From the NCBI GenBank assembly GCA_021786095.1, contig JAJYNX010000027.1, forward strand, positions 1 through 59,634: DNA of 59,634 bases, written 5' to 3'. Positions 34,260 through 41,671 of this stretch are shown here, piece after piece. Origin of the DNA: Actinomycetes bacterium (lineage in GTDB: Bacteria; Actinomycetota; Acidimicrobiia; Acidimicrobiales; RAAP-2). The notes beneath the pieces were generated by a model. The model was not told the origin of the DNA, made no database searches, and saw only the letters and a list, made by a program, of their open reading frames with translations. Every line of letters starts with the position of its first letter. Positions within the stretch are counted from its first letter, which is position 1. The position numbers were made by a program, and so were the translations under genes.

Positions 34260-35149
34260 TTGGCAACCTCCTCTGTGATCAGGCACGCCTTGCGCACGCC
34301 CGAACTGCACATGTCCGCCAGCGCCACCAGCAGTCCCTCGGCGCGCACCTCGAGCGGACGACCCTTGGGGTGGCCGAGGCCCAGGCTGTCGCCGACGCGC
34401 AGGGTGAGCAGCTCGGCGGGCGTGGTGAGAAAACTCGGGAACTGGAAGACCACCGTGAGGGGCACGTCCCAGAGTCGGCGCCGCGTCGCCTGGGCCGCGA
34501 GATCCTCGCGGGCGTCGTCGCTCGACGCGCTGCGCGTGGCCAGTCCGTCGATCAGCATCCTCACCATGGGGAAGGGGAGGCAGATCACCGCGGTTCGAGC
34601 CGGTCGCGCCGCCACCGCCACCGTGAGACGTAGGGCCATGCACATCTCCGACGGCGACGCCACGGACACGAACTGAATGTTGCCCTCCTGGGCCTCGAGC
34701 AACGGGTAGGTGACGTGGATGCGCGAGAGCGAGCGACTGAGCTCACCGAGCAGATCCTCGATGATCGGCGCGAAGAATGCCCGGTCGATCTCGGTCGGGA
34801 TCCGACCCGCGAAGTCGTCCTCGCCCGAGCCCGCCAAGCGCAGGTCCACCAGTGCCAGGGCCTCCTCGGTCGGGATCGCCACCAGCGCCCGCCCCGTCAG
34901 GGGCGGCAGGGAGAAGGTGAAGAAGTAGGACCCCTCCTGAAGCTCCTCGGCCAGATCGCGCCAGGTCACCTGATCCAGCGCGTCGAGCTCGAAGGACACC
35001 GGCTGGCGCAGCGTGGACGTGAACTTCTGGGTCGCCGAACGGGCGAAGACCTCGAGCAGCCCCTGCAGCGCCTGCAGGTCCACCCGCTCGAGCAGGTCGG
35101 TTCGACGGAAGTCGTGGTTGCGTACAACCTTGGCGGGCTGGTCGGTCAC
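34256..35149 (-). CDS. fliM: flagellar motor switch protein FliM lacking the CheY-binding peptide
   Basis: 297 residues. The CheC-like middle domain and C-terminal SpoA domain are recognisable (VRNHDFRRTDLLERVDLQAL, SFELDALDQVTWRDLAEEL, SPSEMCMALRLTVAVA, LLTLRVGDSLGLGHPKG). The N-terminal LSQxEIDALL-type helix that binds phospho-CheY in canonical FliM is absent; the protein starts about 10 residues before the domain. The middle-domain GGxG motif reads AGSG. GTG start with GGAG 6 bases upstream. No chemotaxis genes occur in the window. Confidence 0.93.
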   Translation of the reverse strand: MTDQPAKVVRNHDFRRTDLLERVDLQALQGLLEVFARSATQKFTSTLRQPVSFELDALDQVTWRDLAEELQEGSYFFTFSLPPLTGRALVAIPTEEALALVDLRLAGSGEDDFAGRIPTEIDRAFFAPIIEDLLGELSRSLSRIHVTYPLLEAQEGNIQFVSVASPSEMCMALRLTVAVAARPARTAVICLPFPMVRMLIDGLATRSASSDDAREDLAAQATRRRLWDVPLTVVFQFPSFLTTPAELLTLRVGDSLGLGHPKGRPLEVRAEGLLVALADMCSSGVRKACLITEEVAK

Positions 35150-35165
35150 GTCATCTCCATTCGCC

Positions 35166-35921
35166 TCACACTCCCGCGTGACTGATCGGCCGCACGACGA
35201 TGTTCACGCGCCGGTTCTCGGCGCGACCCACCGCCGTCGCGTTCGTCGCCAGCGGGTGGTACTGGCCGTAGCCGAGCAGGATGACCCGGCTCGGGCTCAC
35301 CCCGTCGGTCTGGGTCATGCGCACGACCACCGTGGCGGCGCGGGCCGCCGAGAGCGCCCAGTTGTTCGGATACGGGCCGCCGGTGATGGCGCGATCGTCG
35401 GTGTAGCCCGCCACCTCGATGTCGTTGGGAACCCGCGACAGCACCCGCGCCGAGGTGTCGACGATCTCCTGGCCCACCACCGAGAGCGACGCCGACGCCG
35501 TCGCGAAGAACGTGGAGTCGGCGACGAGGCCCTCCACCAGGCCCGACGGCGTGATCGAGAAGGTGACGTCGCGCAGCAGCCCGCGCGCGCGCAGCGCCGC
35601 ACTCAGCTCACGTCGCAGGTGCGCGAGACGATCCGTGGCCGTACGCGTGGTCACCGACCGACGGTGCACCGCCGTGGTGCCGTGGGGCACGTCGGACAGC
35701 ACGGCTCGCGTGACCGACTGCTTGAACTCGTGGTACTTGGCCTTGTTGATCGTCGAGAGCGCGAAGAGCACGATGAACAACACGAGCAGCAGCGTGATCA
35801 TGTCCGAGTAGGTGAGCAGCCAACGGTCCGCGTTGTCGGAGTGCGCCGTGGCCCACGTGTCCCCCCGACGACGATTGGCGCGCCGATACGCACCGCCCTT
35901 GGCACTGGTCGGCCCGCTCAC
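35166..35921 (-). CDS. motB: flagellar stator protein MotB
   Basis: 251 residues from GTG 35921 (GTGA overlap with the motA stop). A basic N-terminus, one helix with the proton-carrying Asp (RWLLTYSDMITLLLVLFIVL), a plug/linker and a C-terminal OmpA-like peptidoglycan-binding domain (VAGYTDDRAI, NWALSAARAATVVV, GRAENRRVNIVV). Anchors the stator to the wall. Proton rather than sodium coupling cannot be settled from sequence. Confidence 0.96.
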   Translation of the reverse strand: MSGPTSAKGGAYRRANRRRGDTWATAHSDNADRWLLTYSDMITLLLVLFIVLFALSTINKAKYHEFKQSVTRAVLSDVPHGTTAVHRRSVTTRTATDRLAHLRRELSAALRARGLLRDVTFSITPSGLVEGLVADSTFFATASASLSVVGQEIVDTSARVLSRVPNDIEVAGYTDDRAITGGPYPNNWALSAARAATVVVRMTQTDGVSPSRVILLGYGQYHPLATNATAVGRAENRRVNIVVRPISHAGV

Positions 35922-36703
35922 GCCGCGACCTCGGACGACGCGGGGACGCCACTCGTGGACACCTCGCCACGCTGGGCCGGTGAGAGGAAGGCCTCTAGTC
36001 GATCGCGCAACTCGGTGGTGGAGGCGTTCAACTGCATCGTGAGCAGCCCCACGACCAGCATCTCGCGGTAGGTGACCTCCTCGTCGGTCAGGCGGCGCAA
36101 CTTGTTCGAGATGGGGAGCCAGACCGCGTTGGCCAGCATCACGCCCCACAGAGTCGCGGTGAAGGCCGAGGCGATGTCCGGTCCCAACTTGCCCGGTGAG
36201 CTCAACTGACTCAACACGCCGATCAGGCCGACAACCGTGCCGATGATGCCGAAGGTCGGCGAGTAGCCGGCCAGGTCCGCGAAGAACTTGGTGGACGTCT
36301 GGTGGCGCACCCGCAGCCCGTCGATCTCGGCCGTGAGCAGTTCGTGCACCCGCTCCGGGTCCGACGTGGACACGATCAGCTGGATGCCCTTCCTCATGAA
36401 GGGGTCGTCCGTGGCCAGCTCCTCGAGCACCAGCGGATTCGAGCGCGCCTCCTTGGCCAGCGCTAGGAGCGCGTCGACGGTGCCGCGCGTGTCGGGTCCC
36501 TTGCGCGGCTTGAGCACCAGACGCGTCGCGCGCGGCACGACCCGCAACTGCGCCCACGTGAAGCCGGCCATCGCGGCCCCCATCGAGCCCCCGACGACCA
36601 GGATCACCGACGAGGCCTTGAAGAGCGAGGTGACCGAGCCGTGATCCATCACCAGCGCGCCCAGGACCGCGACGATCGAGATCAGGATGCCGATCGGGGT
36701 CAC
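35918..36703 (-). CDS. motA: flagellar stator protein MotA
   Basis: 261 residues with four membrane helices (IGILISIVAVLGALVM; SSVILVVGGSMGAAMAG; GYSPTFGIIGTVVGLIGVL; IASAFTATLWGVMLANAVW) and a cytosolic loop between helices 2 and 3 that contacts FliG. GTG start overlaps the flbD stop (GTGA), stop overlaps motB. Normal length. Confidence 0.96.
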   Translation of the reverse strand: MTPIGILISIVAVLGALVMDHGSVTSLFKASSVILVVGGSMGAAMAGFTWAQLRVVPRATRLVLKPRKGPDTRGTVDALLALAKEARSNPLVLEELATDDPFMRKGIQLIVSTSDPERVHELLTAEIDGLRVRHQTSTKFFADLAGYSPTFGIIGTVVGLIGVLSQLSSPGKLGPDIASAFTATLWGVMLANAVWLPISNKLRRLTDEEVTYREMLVVGLLTMQLNASTTELRDRLEAFLSPAQRGEVSTSGVPASSEVAA

Positions 36704-36975
36704 TGACTTCGCACCTCGCTCAGTCGGGTCACCCCCGCCGCGGCGTCACCCCCGCCGCGGCGGGGGTCCTCAGGTCCCTCGAACACGCGACGCAGCAACG
36801 CCACCTTCTCGCTGCGAATCCGCTCCACGACGCCAGACGGATCGTGGGCGACGATCACGTGACCTCCGTCCAGCAGGTAGATCGCCGACTGGCCACCGAC
36901 CGCGAACTCCACCCGCGTGACGAGATCCTCGTTCAGGTGCATCGTCGACCCATCGAGCTTCGTCACTTCAATCAC
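36700..36975 (-). CDS. flbD: FlbD family flagellar protein
   Basis: 91 residues: the ~65-residue FlbD core (MIEVTKLDGSTMHLNEDLVT, EKVALLRRVFEG) plus a repeat-encoded Gly/Asp/Arg tail. FlbD-type small proteins lie between flgE and motA in many Gram-positive flagellar operons; function poorly known. Its unit starts at the promoter 37019-37046. GTG start with GGAG six bases upstream. Confidence 0.9.
   Translation of the reverse strand: MIEVTKLDGSTMHLNEDLVTRVEFAVGGQSAIYLLDGGHVIVAHDPSGVVERIRSEKVALLRRVFEGPEDPRRGGGDAAAGVTRLSEVRSQ
36729..36767. repeat. 17-bp direct repeat with 20-bp GC palindrome in flbD 3' end
   Basis: TCACCCCCGCCGCGGCG occurs twice in tandem (36729-36745, 36746-36762). The second copy extends into a perfect palindrome, ACCCCCGCCGCGGCGGGGGT (36748-36767). 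It lies within coding sequence just before motA and could fold strongly in the mRNA. Confidence 0.9.
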
Positions 36976-37018
36976 GTCGGCTCCGTTCGCGCGAGTCAGG
37001 GGAGAGGCACGCTCTCCA

Positions 37019-37046
37019 GTGACGGATCAACCTCGCCCAGAGTTGA
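37019..37046 (-). promoter_or_regulatory. flagellar sigma-28-type promoter for flbD-motAB-fliMNOPQR-flhB
   Basis: Minus strand: TCAA (37043-37046), 16 bases, TCCGTCAC (37019-37026), in the 108-bp spacer between flgE and flbD. Same spacing as the other six sites. Confidence 0.75.
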
Positions 37047-37083
37047 GTGCCGGCCGCACCACCACGCGCTCGTGCGCCGGCCA

Positions 37084-38358
37084 CTACGGCATCTGCATGA
37101 GCGACTGGAGCACTGTGTCGGTCGTGGTGATCACCTTGGTGTTGGCCTGGTACGCGGTCTGCGCCTCGATCAGGTCGGTGAGCTGGGTGGCCAGGTCGAC
37201 GTTCGAGCCGATCACCGCACCGCCCTGGACGGTGCCCAAGCCGTTCGTCCCGGGCTGGCCGTACTGGGCCTTGCCTGACGCCACGGTCGACGTGAAGTAC
37301 GTCTGACCCTGGTTGTCGAGTCCCTCGACGTTGGCGAACTGCGCCAGGGCGATGGTGCCCAGCGCCTTGCTGCCGCCGTTGGAGTAGTCGCCCGTGATGA
37401 CTCCATCGGCACCGATGGAGTAGGCGTCCAGCGTTCCCGCCGCGCTCCCGTCCTGGGAAGTCACCTCGAGGGACTGGCTGCCGGCGAACTGCGTGACCGA
37501 CGTCGCCGACCCCACGGGAGGGAAGTCCACGGCGGGCATCGTCGTGCCCGACCAGGTGTAGTTGCTCGGCTCGTTGGTGATGGGGACACTCGTCTGGCCC
37601 GTTCCGACGGGCGTACCGTTCACGGTCGCGAGCTGCCCGCTGGTCGAGAACGCCAGGGTTGGTGGAGTGGCCCACAGGGGTGAGGACGCACCGGTCACCG
37701 TTCCCTGCATCGACCAGCTGGTCGCCGTGCCGTTGGCGTTCGTCGTGGGCGTCAGGGTCAGGGTCACGGGCACGGCGTCGCCCAGCGAGTCGTAGATCGT
37801 GGTCGTCACCGTGACGGGCCCGGTCGGGTTCGCCGGGAGGTTTCCGCCCAGCACCATGTTCTGGGTCTGGGTCGCCACCCCGGTCGAGCCGAGCTGAATG
37901 GTCAGGGGGGACAGCGGCGCCGACGTCGGCTGGCCCGGCTGCCACCCCTCGACCAGGCCCCCGCTGTTCGTCGCCAGATGCCCATTCGCGTCCAGCTGGA
38001 GATCGCCGTCGAGCGTGTAGTAGGTCTGACCCTGCTGGCTGACGGTGAGGAAGCCATTCCCCTCGATGGCGACGTTGCTCGGCACCCCCGTCTGGATCAC
38101 CGAGCCCGGCGTGAAGTTCAGCCGGATGGCCGACACCTCGGCGCCGGCACCGATCGAGGACGGATTGGTGCTCGCCAGCGTCGTGCCGACGGCCCCACCC
38201 GCCGGCTGCAGTTGCTGGGTCAGCATGTCGGCGAACTGCACCGTCTGGGAGACGAAGCCGTCCGTCTGCGAGTTGGCCACGTTGTTGCCAATGGTGTCGA
38301 GGTACGTCTGCATCGTGTCGATTCCTGAGGCGGCAGCGCCCAGAGAACGATTGGACAT
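37084..38358 (-). CDS. flgE: flagellar hook protein FlgE
   Basis: 424 residues from ATG 38358 (AAGGAG 6 bases upstream). N-terminal hook/rod signature (MQTYLDTIGNNVANSQTDGF), D1 domain motif (NVAIEGNGFLTVSQQGQTYY), a central variable domain, and the C-terminal helix (VDLATQLTDLIEAQTAYQAN). Polymerises into the hook. It is last in the flgB-to-flgE unit. No flgG or flgF paralogue is present in the window. Confidence 0.93.
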   Translation of the reverse strand: MSNRSLGAAASGIDTMQTYLDTIGNNVANSQTDGFVSQTVQFADMLTQQLQPAGGAVGTTLASTNPSSIGAGAEVSAIRLNFTPGSVIQTGVPSNVAIEGNGFLTVSQQGQTYYTLDGDLQLDANGHLATNSGGLVEGWQPGQPTSAPLSPLTIQLGSTGVATQTQNMVLGGNLPANPTGPVTVTTTIYDSLGDAVPVTLTLTPTTNANGTATSWSMQGTVTGASSPLWATPPTLAFSTSGQLATVNGTPVGTGQTSVPITNEPSNYTWSGTTMPAVDFPPVGSATSVTQFAGSQSLEVTSQDGSAAGTLDAYSIGADGVITGDYSNGGSKALGTIALAQFANVEGLDNQGQTYFTSTVASGKAQYGQPGTNGLGTVQGGAVIGSNVDLATQLTDLIEAQTAYQANTKVITTTDTVLQSLMQMP

Positions 38359-38387
38359 GGTTACTCCTTCATGAACTAGTTGGTTGA

Positions 38388-38443
38388 TGGTGATCGTGAA
38401 CTGGTGATCGTGTACTGGTGATCGTGTACTGGTGATGGTGAAC
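38388..38443. repeat. four 14-bp tandem repeats in the flgD-flgE spacer
   Basis: TGGTGATCGTGAAC, TGGTGATCGTGTAC (twice) and TGGTGATGGTGAAC follow one another without gaps, 30 bp upstream of flgE. Non-coding. The unit is not a multiple of three and sits in the leader of the hook gene. Confidence 0.92.
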
Positions 38444-38488
38444 GGCGGGATGAGTGACGGCGTGGCGCGGCGACCGCGGCGCCCCGCC

Positions 38489-38905
38489 TCAGGCTGTCCC
38501 AATCTGTGTCACGGACGAGAGGGCGACGACACTGCCGCCCACGTCCAGGGTCGGGCCGTTGGCGCCGTTCGTGACGCCGGTCACCGCGCCCGTGATCACG
38601 TTGCCGGTGGAGTCGGCCCCGGTTATCGTGCGGCCGATCAACGACGCCGCCGCCCCCATGTCCGACGACTGCGACACGCTTTGCAACTGCTCCACCTGCG
38701 ACAGTTGGGCCAACTGGCTCATGAAGTTCGCCGAACTCGTCGGGTTCATCGGGTCCTGGTAGCGCAACTCGGACACCAGCAGGTTCAAGAACGTGTTGGG
38801 TGCCAGCAGACTCGCCATGCCCGTTGACGTCGCGCCCGTCGACGACGTGGTATCACCCAGCGGCACCCCGGACGTGGCTCCCGTGGGGCTCGTTGACATA
38901 CTCAT
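38489..38905 (-). CDS. flgD: hook-capping scaffold protein FlgD
   Basis: 138 residues. The conserved N-terminal core is clear (TFLNLLVSELRYQDPMNPTS, FMSQLAQLSQVEQLQ) after a Ser/Thr/Gly-rich export-signal region. The C-terminal part is short, so the large beta domains of enteric FlgD are missing, as in other compact Gram-positive forms. Start ATG 38905 with GGGAGG upstream; it overlaps the stop of a 31-codon ORF (ATGA). Confidence 0.93.
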   Translation of the reverse strand: MSMSTSPTGATSGVPLGDTTSSTGATSTGMASLLAPNTFLNLLVSELRYQDPMNPTSSANFMSQLAQLSQVEQLQSVSQSSDMGAAASLIGRTITGADSTGNVITGAVTGVTNGANGPTLDVGGSVVALSSVTQIGTA

Positions 38906-38997
38906 AGGACCTCCCTGGTCATCCTCATACGATCTCCTTTGTCATTTGGTTCCCTCGTCATCTCGATTCCCATCGACTCGGTCGTCTCGGTCCTCAT
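38902..38997 (-). CDS. 31-codon small ORF directly before flgD
   Basis: Starts at ATG 38997, overlapping the stop of the preceding 21-codon ORF (ATGA), and stops overlapping the flgD start (ATGA). The peptide is charged and Met/Thr/Arg-rich (MRTETTESMGIEMTREPNDK then 11 more residues). Two further Met codons, one preceded by AAGGAG, lie near its end. It may be a small protein or only a coupling device for flgD; I recognise no family. Confidence 0.4.
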   Translation of the reverse strand: MRTETTESMGIEMTREPNDKGDRMRMTREVL

Positions 38998-39059
38998 CCG
39001 TGACCCCTCTCGTCGAGCGCCTCGTCCCGGACGAGCCGACGCGCTGCGCGTGCGTCCAC
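38994..39059 (-). CDS. 21-codon small ORF after fliK
   Basis: GTG 39059 is preceded by a near-perfect Shine-Dalgarno (GAGGAGGG, 39064-39071) that overlaps the fliK stop. The peptide is highly charged (VDARAARRLVRDEALDERGH plus Gly). Its stop overlaps the ATG of the next small ORF. Coding status uncertain. Confidence 0.4.
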   Translation of the reverse strand: MDARAARRLVRDEALDERGHG

Positions 39060-39069
39060 GGAACCCTCC

Positions 39070-40437
39070 TCACAGCAGGAGGTGGATCTGTCCACCGGCC
39101 TCGCCGCCATCACGAACGGCGACCACGATCTCCCGCGTCGCCGAGGGCCGCGTGCGCGCCACCGTCGCGTCGGGATCCCGGCGTCCTTCCGACCCGCGCC
39201 CGGACGGGTCACGCACCGTCACGTTGACCGCCAAGCCGTTACGCGACAATGCGGTCCGCAGCGCATCGGCGTCGCGGGCGAGCAGATCGTGACCCTGACG
39301 CGTCTGGGGCGTGAGCAGGACCTGCAGATCCGCGCCGCGCAGCGACACCACCGCGCGCACCGCCCCCAGGTCGGCGGTCCGCAGCGCCACCTCGACGCGG
39401 TAGATCCCCTCACCCTCGTGAAGCGGTCGAGCGATGACGCGGGCCAGCACGTCCACGCTCGCCCCCGCGCCCGCCGTGACCACTACCGGACTCGACACCG
39501 GTGCCGACGGAGGTCCACCGGCCACCGCCGCCACGGGTGGCGCCGCACGATCCCACGAAATGGTGGGCCGCGCGGGCGCGGCGGATGCGCGAGCCCTCGG
39601 CGTGCCGTCCGCCCCGATCGTCGACGGCGGGACGCTGGTGACCGCGAGACGCGACGCGCCCCCCGCGCGGGGTCCGCCGCCCGGCTCGACGACGCGTGGG
39701 GCACCAACCCCGTCGAGACGAGAAGGAGCGGAGGTCGCGAACAGCCCCCTCACCACGGGCGGTGCGCCCACCGTGGGCGGATCGACCGCCCGCGGCGTCG
39801 TGGCGACGGGGGCACCCGCCTCGACCACCGACTCCGGTGGGCGCACCCCCGTGGCGAGCGAGGGTGCCCTCCCCCGCGTCCGGGCGGATGGGCGCACGGC
39901 CGATGCCCCGACGGCGCGACCGCGCGGAGTCGTCGTTCCACGGTCGCCGCCCACAACGAGCGGCGCCGCGCCGGGACTGGCCGACCGTGGGGGCCCGACG
40001 GCGACCTCGCGAGGCGTCACGGACGGCGCGGGCACGACGTCGCGGGCAGACGGCGTTCTCGCCGGCGACGCGCCACCTCTCGGTGACACCGCCGTCGCCG
40101 CCCGCGCGGGAGTCGAGGCCCGCGGCATCGGGGCGAGCGGCGGCGCCGGCTGCGCGACCGGTAAGGGCGGCGGTAACGGCGCGAGAGGCACCGGCGCAGG
40201 GGTCGCGCGTCGGGAGCGACGCACGTTCGGCGTACGAGCGTCTCGCGCGGAACGCGTCGGGGGGGTCGAGCCCGCCGCGTCGGTCGGTCGAGCCTGACGC
40301 GCGAGAGTCTCACGGAAGGTCGGGACGGACGAGGGTGCCTCACCCGGGCCCCGGGGCGCCGGACGACCGTTCGAGCGGACCGGCGTCGTCCCCCTCGTCG
40401 TCGGCGACCCCGCGGGCTCGTGCACCGCGTCCATCAC
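39070..40437 (-). CDS. fliK: hook-length control protein FliK
   Basis: 455 residues. The first ~330 are Pro/Ala/Arg/Thr-rich and low complexity, as expected for the secreted molecular ruler. The C-terminal ~110 residues form the Flg_hook domain (EGIYRVEVALRTADLGAVRA, ADLQVLLTPQTRQGHDLL, ALSRNGLAVNVTVRD), which triggers the FlhB specificity switch. GTG start overlaps the stop of the NlpC/P60 gene (GTGA). Confidence 0.88.
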   Translation of the reverse strand: MMDAVHEPAGSPTTRGTTPVRSNGRPAPRGPGEAPSSVPTFRETLARQARPTDAAGSTPPTRSARDARTPNVRRSRRATPAPVPLAPLPPPLPVAQPAPPLAPMPRASTPARAATAVSPRGGASPARTPSARDVVPAPSVTPREVAVGPPRSASPGAAPLVVGGDRGTTTPRGRAVGASAVRPSARTRGRAPSLATGVRPPESVVEAGAPVATTPRAVDPPTVGAPPVVRGLFATSAPSRLDGVGAPRVVEPGGGPRAGGASRLAVTSVPPSTIGADGTPRARASAAPARPTISWDRAAPPVAAVAGGPPSAPVSSPVVVTAGAGASVDVLARVIARPLHEGEGIYRVEVALRTADLGAVRAVVSLRGADLQVLLTPQTRQGHDLLARDADALRTALSRNGLAVNVTVRDPSGRGSEGRRDPDATVARTRPSATREIVVAVRDGGEAGGQIHLLL

Positions 40438-41237
40438 GCCGCCGATCCCAGGACCCGGCGGATCGCGACGATCGGACCCGCGCTCGAGAGCGGCTGCACC
40501 TGCACGGTGGTCCCCGTATACGGCGAGTCGATCATCTCGCCGTTTCCAACGTAGATGCCGACGTGACCCGGCGAGCTCGCGGTGCCGTCCGACCCCGCGA
40601 AGAAGAGCAGATCACCCGGCTGCGCACTCGCGAGGGACGCCACCGGCGTGCCGATCGTGGCCTGCTCCTCGCTCGTGCGCGGGATGGCGATGCCCCAGCG
40701 CGCGTACACGTACTGCGTGAAGCCGGAGCAGTCGAAACCGCTCGGCGACGTGCCGCCCCACACGTAGGGCGTGCCCCGGTAGAGCAGCGCGGTGCCGACG
40801 ATGTCGCCACCGGTGACCGCCCCCCCGCGGGCCACCACCCCGCCGACGGGCGCCGGTCCCCCGACACCACGCACCAGGGGAGCGCGCGCGAGCAGCGGCG
40901 ACACCGGGGCCACGGTCTGCGCCGCCGGCGCCGACGCCGACGTCGACGCGAGCAGCGCGACCACCGCCATCTCGTTCGCGAGGCCCGCGGCCGCCCCGTC
41001 GGCGCTCGGCGACGCGACCGATCCACCCCCATCGCCAACGGCGAGGTCGCCGACGAAGAGGCCACCCCCCGACGCGTCGAGCGTCGTGCCCGACGACGAG
41101 ATGGACGTCAACTGCTCGAGAGTCGCCGCGAACGAGGCGATCCCGGGTGTCGCGAGCGAGGTCGCGGCACCGGGCCCACTGGCGAGGGGCGCGACCGCGC
41201 CCGCGGACCCTCCCACCATCGCGGGGCCGCTCGTCAC
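40434..41237 (-). CDS. NlpC/P60 peptidoglycan hydrolase in the flagellar operon
   Basis: 267 residues. The C-terminal ~125 are an NlpC/P60 papain-like domain: catalytic Cys in GFDCSGFTQYVY, His in SPGHVGIYVGNGEMID, and the YVWGG entry motif. The N-terminal ~140 residues are Ala/Gly/Ser-rich with no standard signal peptide, consistent with export through the flagellar apparatus. Coupled by 4-bp overlaps to fliJ and fliK. It likely opens the wall for rod passage, replacing FlgJ, which is not seen here. Confidence 0.9.
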   Translation of the reverse strand: MTSGPAMVGGSAGAVAPLASGPGAATSLATPGIASFAATLEQLTSISSSGTTLDASGGGLFVGDLAVGDGGGSVASPSADGAAAGLANEMAVVALLASTSASAPAAQTVAPVSPLLARAPLVRGVGGPAPVGGVVARGGAVTGGDIVGTALLYRGTPYVWGGTSPSGFDCSGFTQYVYARWGIAIPRTSEEQATIGTPVASLASAQPGDLLFFAGSDGTASSPGHVGIYVGNGEMIDSPYTGTTVQVQPLSSAGPIVAIRRVLGSAA

Positions 41238-41671
41238 GAGGTGCCCACCCGCGCCCCATGACGGATCGTCGCGAGGTCGTCCAGCTCGGCCGTCTCCTCG
41301 CGGCGCAGGTCGTCACGCCAGCGAGCCACCCCGTCGGCGCGCAACCGCTCGAGCACCTCCGCACGACGCCGCGCGACGTCCCACGCGCGGCTCGCCGCCT
41401 CGCGCGCGTCGCTCGCCTCGTCCAGCGCCGTACGGGTGTCGTGGCGCTGGCCGGCGAGGCGCTCGGCCTGATCGGCGACCCAGTGCAGGTGGCCGATCGA
41501 GGTGGGTCCCGTCGCGAGCGCCAACCGGCGCAGCGACGCGTCCACCGCGTCGAACGCGTCGCGCGCTCGACGCAGGTCCCGTGACGCCAGGAGGAGACGC
41601 TCGCGCGCCAGTCGCTCCTCCAGGAGGCGAATCCGCATCACGGTCTCCAGAGAGAATCGATACGCCCTCAC
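41234..41671 (-). CDS. fliJ: flagellar export chaperone FliJ
   Basis: 145 residues, almost entirely an antiparallel coiled coil rich in Arg, Ala, Glu and Leu (YRFSLETVMRIRLLEERLAR at the start, typical of FliJ). It links FliI to FlhA. Start GTG overlaps the fliI stop by 4 bp; stop overlaps the NlpC/P60 gene. Confidence 0.9.
   Translation of the reverse strand: MRAYRFSLETVMRIRLLEERLARERLLLASRDLRRARDAFDAVDASLRRLALATGPTSIGHLHWVADQAERLAGQRHDTRTALDEASDAREAASRAWDVARRRAEVLERLRADGVARWRDDLRREETAELDDLATIRHGARVGTS

Noticed and set aside
36196-36235. CTCAACT on the plus strand within motA
   Set aside because: No CGT octamer at the fixed distance, and antisense to the operon.
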